DNA of 64,000 nt from Codonopsis lanceolata. Taxonomy: Eukaryota; Streptophyta; Magnoliopsida; Asterales; Campanulaceae. Shown here in pieces: positions 23,701-35,700 of the stretch. The notes under the pieces are model-generated. The model ran no database searches. It saw nothing but the letters and a program-made list of their open reading frames with translations, and was not told the origin of the DNA. Each line of letters begins with the position of its first letter. Positions within the stretch are counted from its first letter, which is position 1. The position numbers and the translations under genes were made by a program. Location of the stretch: positions 63,157,596 through 63,221,595 of the forward strand of contig CM028382.1 in the NCBI GenBank assembly GCA_013146195.2. The letters are read 5' to 3'.

Positions 23701-26700
23701 TCCACCTGCCATATCTACCCACTTCATCTAACAAGCTCAGTCCGCTTTCTCCCTGGGTTGACCCGTGTCCTCTGACCTGGGCTGCGTCTTGACCCAGCCG
23801 TGCCCAGCCCTTAATTCTTTCCATTTTCAGCCCCATTTCTCCATTTCTTTCCCCAAAATGCCCCTGCCTTGAGGAGGAGACTTCAAAACCCTTCATCTTT
23901 TAATATCCTAGCCGGCTGCCATCGGAGAGAACAAGCCCCCATTTTGAGACTTAGGTCTCAAAATGGGGCACCAACCCCATTTCTTCCAAATTTCGTCCAT
24001 GCCTTCTAAAAATTGATTACCTTTGAAGGTTTGGAATCAAGGGTCAAGGATGCATTTACAAGAGATTTCAACCCGGGATTTGTGTCTTATTCGGTTTAAT
24101 TTTTCCAATCTCTATTTCAAAATATTTATTGTATTTTCTTGGGTAGAATATTTTGTAAATTGTGGAATTGGTTTGTGCTTAATTTATTTATGGAATACAA
24201 TTATTTTATATGTAATTTATTTATGGAATGCAATTATTTTCTATGTTAATTACATGCAATCAATCCGCCTAGTCATTCGCGAAGTCGGGGAGATTAGGAT
24301 TTGCTATAAGATGTGAAAGCTCGTAGTTAACCAATTTTGTGTTCTCGGCTACAGACATGATTTGTAGAAAAATAGAAAGAATTTCTTTTTGCAAAGTATT
24401 CCCCATGTGCTTGGTTATTATTGTGTGTTTTCAATGCTTTTAATGGTTTAGCCAACTGTTAGATGATTACTAGAATTATAGGATAAGATGCGAGAGCCCG
24501 TCCTATTAATTCTGAAATCGCAATAATTGTTTTGTTTGCGTGACGTGAGACCGAGAGAAGATCGTGCGTAGATAGCCATTGGGTGTTTGTTTTGACATGC
24601 ATCTATTTTCTCCTATGTTATATAAGATACGAGAGCCCGTAACTAAGAGTTGTAGCTAGATTTTCTATAAGATGCGAGAGCCCGTAGTGAATATTATAGT
24701 GCGCCGGACTACCAAGACTTTAGTTAAAGAAAAGTAAAAAGATGATTAAATTAGACACCGGCTAGACTAGAAATATTGCACTCCTATCTTTTTAATCTTG
24801 ATTTGTTGTTGTCAAACCACTTCCGCGTTAGTTTAGAGTTAATTGCTTTCCTTAGTTGTTTATGTTTTTAGTTTTTAATTCATTTACTTTTCACTCAATT
24901 ATAATTAGTTAGCCCGATTTTGGTACTTAGTTGGAGTGAAAATTACATACATTCTATGTAGGATCGATAAATCGTAATTATGTACACTTTATTACTTGAT
25001 ACGGCAGGGTATTTTTGCCGAGTTGCATTTTTGCGCACATCTTGCACAAGAGTCAAAACATGAACATGAACTAGCTTCTGAGGCCTTCACCAGATACTCT
25101 CCACTTCTATGTTGGACGTTTAATGTCTAGTGACATCAACTCCCTCCACTAGCTTCTGAGGCCTTCACCAAATACTCTCCACTTTTGTGTTGGAGATTTA
25201 ATGTCTAGTGACACCAACACCCTCCAGTTGAGTTATATACTTATACTTTCTCTAAGGTAGCTACTAAATCATTAGTGAGGATCACTACTTCATTGACTCT
25301 TGAACCTACATTGATATTTGATAGTCAAAGTGAAGTCACCACACTAAAGCTTTACCTACTATTATCAATGACCCTCTTGAGTCTGCAGTTGATATGTCAT
25401 CAGAATTTGTGCCCTAAACATCATTTGAGTTAGAACCTAAGGCTCACGCTTCACCTTAGTTTGTTCGTAAACCGTTAGCCAGCATTTTTTTCTTCCCGTC
25501 CATTTTTTTTCCTTCCCGTCCATTTACTGCCTGCATTTGTGGAAATTGCATTGCTCCACCACATGGGCTTTCAGAAGTGCCCCTGCAGTGTCACTAGGAG
25601 TATACCCTAACTCAAACTAAGAAATTATAAAATTATTAACAAAATCAACATCATAGTGATCAGAGCTAAACGAGAAAGTCTCTGAGCACCAAAAATAGAT
25701 GGTGCAAATGAACGCGTTCCTCATGTTATCTATGGATCCTTATTCATTATTGAACACTCAACGATTACGCTCCTTCCAAATTGTCCAGTAAATTCCTAAA
25801 GGAGCAGTTTCCATGTCAAATTTTTCCTCTTCCGAGCATAGAAAGACCAGCACATAAACAGATCCTCGGTCGATCTCGGCATTACCCAAGAAACTCCAAA
25901 GAGACTCAACAGAAAATTCCATAATTCCAAGACCACCGGAGAATGAAGAATCAGATGATTGACGTTCTCTTCACCACAATTACACAAGAAGCCCCAATTA
26001 ACGTAAGCTATGTTCCTTTTCCTCAGATTTTCCCGTCATAATGGCTTCATTCACAGCTTCCCAAGCAAAGAAGGCCACTCTTTTCGGAGCCTTAGACTAC
26101 CAGGTTGTTTTCCAAGGAAACAGATCCCTACATCTACCAGTCACGAGATTATAATAAGATTTCACTGTTAACTTTCTACTTGCTGATCCCTCCCACATTA
26201 ACATGTCATCATGCTGGTTGATTTTCTGAGAATACATTTTATCAAAGAAACGAGCTAATGAATCTACCTCTCAATCCTGAATGTTTCTACGGAAAGTGGG
26301 ACACCAGGTAACTCTGCCATCATTCAGCTCTAGCACCGAACTAACCTTATAATCCTTGTCCATCGCTAAATTGTATAAACTAGGAAAGGCTCTTCTTAGC
26401 TCTAGATTATCGCACCACTTATCTTTCCAAAATTTTACAGAATCACCAATCCCTACCTCAAAAGCTAAATGTCTCTCAAAAGCTGCCCAACCTTTCCTAA
26501 TCCCTTTCCAAACTACCACTTCAAAAGTTGAAGAGATCATTAGGGAACCAAACACTCCCTCCTTTCCCGTACTTACAATCCACCACCTTCTCCATAAGGC
26601 CTCCTAATCTATAGCATATCCCCATAACCAATTCCTAAGAAGAGCAACATTGAACACTTTAAGATTCTTGATGCCTAAACCACCATCTCTTTCACTAATA

Positions 26701-29700
26701 CAAACCTTACTCCATCTAACCAAGTGACATTTACGCTCATTCGACTGGCCTTCCTACAAGAAATCTCTCTATTTTTTCAAGATCGTCCAAACAGAAGCTG
26801 GAAGCACGAATAACGACATAAAGTATGTGGGTCAACTGGACAATGTATTTTTGACTAAAACAAGTCTCCCTCCTTTTGACAAAAGTTGATTCTTCCAACC
26901 CGCTAAACGACGATTCAAATCTCTCTTTAACTGGATTCCAAAGCGTTTTACTTTTATAAGGTGCTCCGATTGGTAACATGCGAATGAGCTTTGCTAACAT
27001 GTGACAACCTACAGCGTTGTGGTAAAATCTTTGTCAATTGGTGTTGCCTATGTAAATGTGATGGGGAAAGTGTAAATCATCTGCTACTTCATTGCTAGTT
27101 TGCTAGGAGGAGTTGGGACTTTGTGTTCAATATGTTTAAAGTGGTGTGGTTATGCCCAATTCGGTGAAGGAATTGATGAGAGCGTGGTCCCTGTATAAAC
27201 GGAAACAGAGAAATCACTTGTGGGAGGCTGCCCCATTGGCGATATGCTGGATTATTTGGTCCGAAAGAAATGCCAGAATTTTTTAGAACGTGGAGAGAAC
27301 CTTCGACAAGATTTTTTTTTGATAAAGGTAAATGTATATATATCAGAGCGTCAAAACAGGTGACGCGTCCTATTTACAAAGAAGAAAGAAGACAAAAGAC
27401 TAACCTTCGAAGGTTCTCGAAGGTTTGAGAACCTTCGACAAGATTAAGGAGCTTATTCTGCATACTCTGTCTTTTTGGTGCCATGAGTCGTTTCTATTTG
27501 GTACAAACCCTTTTGTAGAGTTTGTGGATAGCTTAGCATGTAATTGATTACCTTCGTGTATTCTCTGTCTACAAAGGACGCATCACCTGTTTTGACACTA
27601 GCATATTTATAATAATTTCTTACTTGACAAAAAAAAAAAGGTGCTCGGATTGGTAACCCAAGAAAAGAAGATGGAAGCTTGACTACTTTACACCCGAAAA
27701 AAGTTGCCAGACTCTCGACATTGTCCACCTCTCCCACTGGAATTATTTCACTCTTTGAGATATTAACTATAAGCCCCGAAACCGTCCGAAAGAACTATAA
27801 AACCATCCGCAAAAAGAAGGTGTGACATCCGTGTCCCTTTCCCGACTCACTTTAAAGTCATTGATAAAACCTCCCATCACAGCTTTATCTATCAATCTAA
27901 TCGATGCCTCCATGACCATGGTAAAGAGAAAGGGGAAAAGTGGGTCTCCTTGACGTAGCCCCCTCAAGCTTGCAAAAAATCCAGACGGCTCATCGTTCAC
28001 CAAAACTGAGAAGCGAACTGTGGAAATGCAAAATTGAATCCAACACCTCCATTTATACCCAAAGCCTGCTCTATCCAACATGTACAGCAAGAAGTCCCAA
28101 TTCACATTATCATACGTTTTCTCAACATCCAACTTACATAACAAGCGGGGACCGTCGCTTCTAAGCCTTTCATCCACTGCTTCATTTGCTATAAACGATG
28201 CATCCAAGATGTGACGCCCCCCTACGAATGCATGCTGAGATTCAGAAATTATTACCTTCCTCATCCTTATCGATTACACTTTCGCAATAAACTTATATAC
28301 ACTCCCAATCAAACTGATAGATCCAAAACTCTGAACAGTGGAAGAGCCCCTGTATATTGATTTTACATCTGCTTTTTATTCTTTTAGGTTGCTACATTTG
28401 TTGCCTTTGTCCCTCACGGGTAATTTACGTCTTCTAAGTCTAACTAGTTAAGAAGTCATCCACAATCAAGAATTCTGTAAATCTATTTCTAGCAAACGCT
28501 ACAAGAAAATTAATTGTTTCTCAAGATTTTTTTCGATCTAAACTTCAACTTCCTAATTTTCCCCTTTTACTAGTTGTTACTATATCACGTTTGATATTTT
28601 TCTTTTTTAACATTAGCAGTTTCGATCAAATAATTTTTACTCCCTTACATGGTTAAGAACCAAAAATATGCATGATTAGAGTAATAAAAACACAATTATA
28701 CAGATCTAGCCCATTTGATCACCATTTTTGGCGTCAAGTACTAAACATACTTTTTAGTATTTTCTCGGAACTTTTCTGTTTCTCAAGACTTTAAAAAGAA
28801 AACATTCCCACAACTTCCTGCATACTTTTTCACCCTAACCAAACAAGTCAGAGATTTTATTTTCTTACTTTCGTTTTTTTTTTCTTTTTACATTCTTTTA
28901 CTTTCACTTTCTAATTATTTTTTATATACAACCAAATAGAGCCTTTTCAGGAATCCAAACGAGAAAATATTTGATGAACTTTGGTCTCTCATACCTCTTA
29001 TAGGCAAAGTTCCTAGTCAGGTTCCAAATAGATGCATCAGGACCTTAGTCCTTTGGGTATTTAGAGTAGTCGGTCATGTAAGGTATGCTGTTCTAACATT
29101 TCCTTGCAATCCCCTTTATCTGATTTTATCTGTAAAAGCCTCCTTCAAAATTAAGAGATACTGTTTGATATTCATGGAAAGCTTAATATTAACGACTATA
29201 AGGAGAACTGAGAAAGTGTCAAGTACAAAAGTCAATTTTTGTGTTCTATGCGTGCAGCCTCTTTATCCACTTTAAGAAAGATGGGTGCTTGCGGGTTGAC
29301 TATTTGCAACTTACAATGACCATTACAATAAACCTTATAGTTAAGGACTCAATTCTTACACGGAAATGGAAGAGTTCTGGAGCAGGGCATGAAGCAAAAA
29401 CACTCCAAGTTAGTGTTGTGTTTGCAATCATTCGGTGTATTAGAACCAAAATGAATGGTAGGATATTTGTAAGAAAGAGACTAGCTTTTAATTTGTATTT
29501 TGATAAGTAAGATACTATATACCAAAAGCGCCAAAACAGTGATGCGTCCTTTGTACACTAGAAGGGCTCGTTTGTCGTGGCTGGTGACTTATGACTTATG
29601 GCTGATAACTTAAGCTGGTGGCTGAATGACTTTTGGCTGATTGCATGATAGACTGTTTGTTACAGCTGTTGAAATACTGCTTATGATTTGTTAAAAAAAA

Positions 29701-32700
29701 ATCTTGAAAATTAGTATTCATATTTTTATGTATATTTCATAAAAGGATGAAATAAGGATAATCAAATATTTATTAATGAATAGTTGTCTTCATGTTTAAA
29801 AAAAAAAAAACCAAAAAAGCTTAAAATTTTAGCTTTTTGGCTTTTGGTTTTTCAATGCATAAAGGGTGTTGTACCTTACTTATTGGCTTTTGGCTTATAA
29901 GCTGAAACAAACACTTTAAATATGACTTTTCAAAAGCCAAAAGCCAAAAATCACTCCAAATAAGCTGTAACAAACGAGCACGAAGTATACTCACTAGGAT
30001 CTAATCGATAATAAAGCTATAAACAAATTCTACAAAAGAATAACTAGAGTAGAGGGGAGTCTCCACTGATTTTGAACATCAGAAGTATAAGGTTCTAAGC
30101 AATATGTCTTTGAGCTGATCCACTTTCCTCACCTCATTATCAAAGGCCCTTCAATTTCTCTGACTCCATATAATCCAACAAACACCTAAAGGGGCAACCT
30201 TCCAAATAAGGTTCCTCCTCCTTCGATCATACAGCGACCAGCAAAGAAACAGCTCTTTAACTTCTCTCGCTATCACCCACGAAATATTGCAAAAGGCTTA
30301 GAATCAGAATCCATAGCTCCGTTGCTACTGGACAGTGAGGCAGCAAATGATTGACAGTCTCTTCATTCCACTTGTACATGAAGCACCAGTTCACATAAAT
30401 TTAAGACGCCTTTTCAAATTACCACTTGTAAGAATGGCCTCATAGACAGCCTCCCAAGCAAAAAAGGCCACTCTACTAGGAGCCTCAGTCTTCCAAATTG
30501 TATTCCAAGGGAAAGGAACCCCATATCTGTTAGACAAAAGGAGAGAGTACAATTTCACTGAGAATTTCTTGCTTTTATAGCCCTACCACAACACTGTCTT
30601 CTGTAAAATTAACCTGTTGAGAATACAGCTTGTCAAAAATTGAAACAGAAACTCCATCTCCTAGTCTTGAAGGTTCCTGCGGTACGTAAGATGCTAGGTC
30701 ACCCTGCCTTCATCCAGCTGCAACACTGAACAGACGCAGTCCTTATTCGTAGCTAAATTGAACAAAATAGGAAACGACCTCCACATCTTTATATTATCTC
30801 ACACCATTTTTCTTTCCAGAATTTAACAGAAGCACCATTAATCTCAAAAGATAAGTGCTTCTCGAAAGAAGCCCATCGTGTACTAATCCCTTGCCAAACT
30901 CCCATCCCAAAAGGCGTGGGTATAGCATTTGGAAACCACAAATGTCCCTGCTGCCCGTACGTACACACCACCACTAACCTCCATGAAGCATTCCAATCTA
31001 TATCAAACGTCTATAACCATTTCCTCAACAAAGCAACATTAAAAATCTTGAGGTTTTTGATGCCTAACCCACCATCTCCCACTCTATCACAATTCACAAA
31101 CCTTATTCCACTTCACCAAATGATATTTGCGCTCCTCCATATGATCTTCCCACAAAAGCACTCTTTTCAGCCTCTCTAGTCTATTACGAACGGAGAAAGG
31201 AAGCACGAACAATGACATGAAATATGTGGGCAAACTGGAAGAGGTATTGTTGATTAAAACAAGCCTCCCCGCTTTAGACATCGGTCATTTGTTCCAACCC
31301 GCCAAACGACATTCAAATCTTTCCACCACCAGATTCCAAAAAGTTTTGCTCTGGTAAAGGGCCCCGATAGGTAGACACTTACGAAGAAGGTAACCTAGCT
31401 ACCTTACACTTGAAGAAGGATGCCAAGATCTCAACATCTTCTACAACTACTCGCAGGATTCTGCTCTTAGAAATATTAAGTCTAAGACCTGAAACTAAAG
31501 AACAATAAGACAAGGCGAAGGAAGCCCAACTGATTCAATAAGGATTTTGCTCTTACAAATATTATCGTGTCATGTGGTCTCATTTTTTCTTTTTTCGTTT
31601 TTCTTTTTCGGTAAAAGAAGAAATTCTATATACTCCCTCCGTCCCGGATAAATGTTCCTAATTGACAAAACACAAGGATTAAGAAATGTAATTAATGATG
31701 TGTTGTAAAATATGTTGTGACAATAATACCCATTGCACACACTCTCTCTCTCATTAATTATGTACTCATTACACTCATTCTCTCTCTTGGATTTGCAATA
31801 ATGATAGTATTAAATGAAGGGATATATTAAGAAGAATTGTAGAAAATTTGTAAACCAAAAGTCTTTAGAAACATTAGTTGGAACATCCCAAAATAGAAAG
31901 CAGGAACATTTATCCGGGACGGATGGAGTATCAAAGAAAAGATACAAGTGGACATACAAGGAGTCTTTAGAAAAGAAACAAAAGACAAAGAAGAGGGAAA
32001 AAAACAAAAAAAAGTTTAAAAAAGCAAGCATGCCAATGCTTATTCTCTGAGAAGGGGACCCCACTACAAGCTCCCCTTGTTGACGCTCAGGAAGAAGCCA
32101 GAAAAGTATCCCTATCCTATCCCGGAAGATCATATCTCATCCAAATAAACCAAAGAATAGCAAAACCCACACTGCCGCAAAATAGAACCATCATCTTCAG
32201 GCCCTAAACATCTAAACTTCATCAAGAAAAGAAGCAATGGAGGAAGAACTCCCCCAACCACACCAAATAGATTATGCCTGCCCAAGGAAACAAGACCCCT
32301 CCACAATGACGAAACAAATGATACTGGGATTCCGAATAAACACATCAGACACCAATCCGGGGAAATATCTTGTTCAACCAATGCCTTCGTAATATGTCAC
32401 TAGTATTGAGTTTATTAAGAACGAGAGACCAAACACAAGCTCTAATTTTGAAAGGAACCCTTAGTTTCAAGTATAGACAAGTAAAATGGAGATGGGTTAC
32501 GAGGCTGGATCAAATGAGAAAATAAAGAACAGAAAGAATAGTGTTGAGAACCATTTAAAACCCAAACCTAAACCCAAGATTCAGAACTGAAGGAGAACCT
32601 CACGTGAGAGAGAATATCAAGAAAAGTAACCACCTCTTCTCCTCCCAATCATCAAGATGACAAAAGAAGTGAAAAACCCAAGAAGTATCATTATTCCCTC

Positions 32701-35700
32701 CCCTAAGACAAACTCCCAAATAAGCGCCAAATGACCTGACGAGAGACGGCACACTTGAGGAAAAGTAGACAGTAAACAAATGTCCCCTACTCGCACATAT
32801 TCCAAAAAACAGACAGCCCCCCACCCTGAATTGAGTATGAGAAAGAAACAAGGGATAGCACTGATGGATAACATCTAAGGGTATTTGTGGGTCACTGAGC
32901 TACAGATGTTGGCATCCCACCATTTTGTTCTCTCTTTGCGCTAAAGGTATAGGGATGTTCAGCGTCTTTCAGTCTTCCACAGGCTGCAATGCAGCATTGA
33001 GTTTTAGTTTTCTCGTCCATAGTTTTGTTGGTTTGTCTTGTTTTTCCACATTTATTTTGTTTTGGTGGAATTGTATATATTTAAGTTGAATAATTGAGAT
33101 ACTCACACTTCGTTATTTTAAACCGTTGGTTTTGTGTGTCGAACTTTTAACCCACATTTTTAAATAAGAAAATGGCACCTCCTCTGTGTTTACATTTAAG
33201 TCCCGACATATAAAATTAATAATTCGTGTAGTGGCGCCAGACACGTTGTCCCACACCGACACAAGAACCTTTGGAGAGTAGGTGCTTCATAAGGTAGAAG
33301 TAACTGCACAGAGTGCCTGACACTTGCTATCCAAGCACACAAGAAATTAGAGCAGGATGATGGCTCATCCATCTTATGTGTTACTACACATAAGAGAGTA
33401 GATGGTTCATTCACAGATCCTCGCGTTAGCCTCTTTTGTAGATTTTGTGCATAACTTCTCTATACATTAGGTAGATTTTGGTAGAGTATACTTCTAGTGT
33501 ACAAAGGACGTGTCACCTGTTTTGACGCTTTGCTATCTATACATTTACCATTATCAAAGTGGCAAGTCTTCAAGAAGAACAAAAACATGCATTGCATGAG
33601 CTAAAAGATATCATGGTACCAACCACAGCAACCAAATGTGCAGTAACTTTAAGGTATGCATCTCTTATGGTCAGCAAGAAAAAGGAAGTCCCTCTACAGA
33701 TGCATAAACTTCAAAGACAAGATGTAAAATAATTATCATGCTGTAAATTATCATTTAGGCCAAATGCTTACTGTATTTGAGAGTTGTTCACGGATATACG
33801 CCATTGATCTCAGCATGGCACCTAATGTGTCCCTCGACACCTGAAATTTGACCTCTGACTCTCCAGAACTTGTTTCTGCATCTTGGAGCTGAGAATGTAA
33901 AGGGTAAAAATGATGCGTCAAATACAATTAGAACAGTAACACGTCTCAGTTTCTCACAGTGGTTCCATCACAACAGCTTGCTGTTTGATTTTCAAAAAAC
34001 TTACTATAAATGTTGGATATGCCAAATTTAAGTATCTAGAGGTATCCATGAAACTATTAGGTTTTCATAGGCCACGGCTGAGGGAAACCCCAGGTTGGAA
34101 AAATATTCATGTATTATTCCAGTCCCGACCACTATCAATAAAATAATAAAAAGTTACTGGATCAGAAAAATTCTCATATAGCTCATGCATTAAGCTACAT
34201 TGTCAAGGCACACCAACAGGAAAGTATATCTCCCAACTAATGATGCAACTACTTGGAGCTTTAAAGTGGGTTGACATCATTAACTGATTTTGCAAGTTGA
34301 AATACTTGAAACTTTAAAATAATTGACCAAGTCAACCAAAGTTTAAAAAGGAGAATCTCCCACCTGAACCCTTATATTACTTCAATTATAAAGATCATGA
34401 ATGACCAAGAGGTCAAGCAGGTTAAGATAAATGCAGATAAAACTGATATTCAAGAGCAGTAGGAATCATGTTTAGTAAAATCAGTTGGCAAGTTTAACAA
34501 GATTTTATTAGGTTCTTTTGGTTTAGGGTTTAGGGTTTCAGTTTCAACCCTTGGAAATTGTAGGCTCAATTGTCTTGGCTCCTTACTGAACAACATTTTT
34601 TAAGCTAGCTACAATGCAATAGGGCAGGGGATTAGGAGCAGGCCCAAGCAAGGACATAGTACACCAGAAATACTAAGACATAGCACACCAGAAATACTAA
34701 GACATCATGCTGGATCAATTTCAGACAAACATTGATTACTAATTCCAATGTTCTGTGAGTAACATTATTTCTGAGTCTCTTTTCATAACCTTGGACGATA
34801 ATCTTGATCCACTTGTTTCTGCATTACTGGTAACCGATAATCTGTAAGTAATCTTTCAGCTCCCCAGGGAAAGTCTATATAATCTTTTAGTTGTCTGATA
34901 TATAGTCAACTGAAAATTGTATCTTAAGGGAGATGTTTTTCCCAACTATCTCATGTCAGCTTACCTATTATATTCAAAAAGGCATATTTCGCACTCTTCA
35001 TTCCAAGGTCCTTGCTTACTTTAGATACTCTCCCTACTGATTGACCTTCAAATCAAAAACCTTTCAATTAACTAAAAACGGAATACATATGCTGTCAACT
35101 TTCTTTTAATTTAATGAGGTTGAACTTTAAAGAATCTTGAAGTTGTTTGAATGTGATCATAACCTAGGGCATGAAACTTGTAAAGGATTCTTTTCCTTAA
35201 CCAACTCATCATTTAGACTGCCATTACATTCTACATGAACCATCCATACAGTATTCTTTGCTCCAATAGTCCTTGCTCAATTATTCATACACCTCCTACC
35301 TTTTGACCTGTGAAGTTACAACCAACCAATTAACTAACTATTTCCCACATAGCAACCAATTTCAAAAAATTTAGCACCATATCATAGGTTACCCCTATTG
35401 TATTCACAAACACACAGACATGCCCACACATATGGGGAGGGAGAGAGAGGGAGAGAGAGAGAGAGAGAGAAGATCTATATGTAAAACAAGATAAAATGGT
35501 CAAGAGGATTTCAAAACACTTTCAGCTGGGAATATATGATAAGGTCACTCAAGAAACCGTGTATTTGTGAAAAGTACATTACAATTTAAATGTGTTTGCC
35601 ACTTATAATCAACTTTCTATAAGAGCGGATATTAGTTTTAATGATCATACATACCTTCAAATTAATGACGGCAACCCGATTAGCAGGTGTAGAAAGTTGT

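Larger units (their letters stand above)
25600..28335 (-). pseudogene. LINE (L1-type) remnant A: reverse transcriptase to zinc finger
   Basis: Minus-strand pieces in order: SISLIGSVYKFIAKV and SQHAFVGGRHILDA, then the RT core with CKLDVEKTYDNVNW and GLRQGDPLFPFLF (28264-27767). After an interruption come LPIGAPYKSKTLWNPVKERF (27000-26737), GDSVKFWKDKWCDNL (26555-26271), and the zf-RVT finger CNCGEENVNHLILHSPVVLELW (25987-25796). Stops and frameshifts are many. The part 26978-27639 is a later plus-strand LINE insertion. Non-LTR elements of this type copy themselves by target-primed reverse transcription; this copy is dead. Confidence 0.8.
20836..33771 (-). other. 12.9-kb last intron of the FRS gene
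   Basis: The donor is ACA|GTAAGC at 33771 and the acceptor TTTTATTTCTGCAG| ends at 20836. It holds LINE copies, a Harbinger-like and a Stowaway MITE, an LTR-like insertion and tandem duplications, annotated separately. Nothing else in it looks like a functional gene. About 20870-22900 holds only (TAA)n tracts and unassigned sequence. Confidence 0.75.

Noticed and set aside
23422..23896. Overlapping ORFs on both strands around 23.4-23.9 kb
   Set aside because: All three overlap in a GC-richer stretch of the LTR-like insertion and none shows a domain.
33751..33888. Unspliced end of the FRS protein after exon 4 (ten codons and stop TGA at 33751-33753)
   Set aside because: Reading on gives VSIWPK and stop, but the strong GTAAGC donor and the fitting basic exon at 20835-20791 make splicing more likely. 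It remains possible as a short isoform.
34518..34542. Telomere-like GGTTTAGGGTTTAGGGTTT
   Set aside because: Only two to three units within an intron; too short for an interstitial telomere array.
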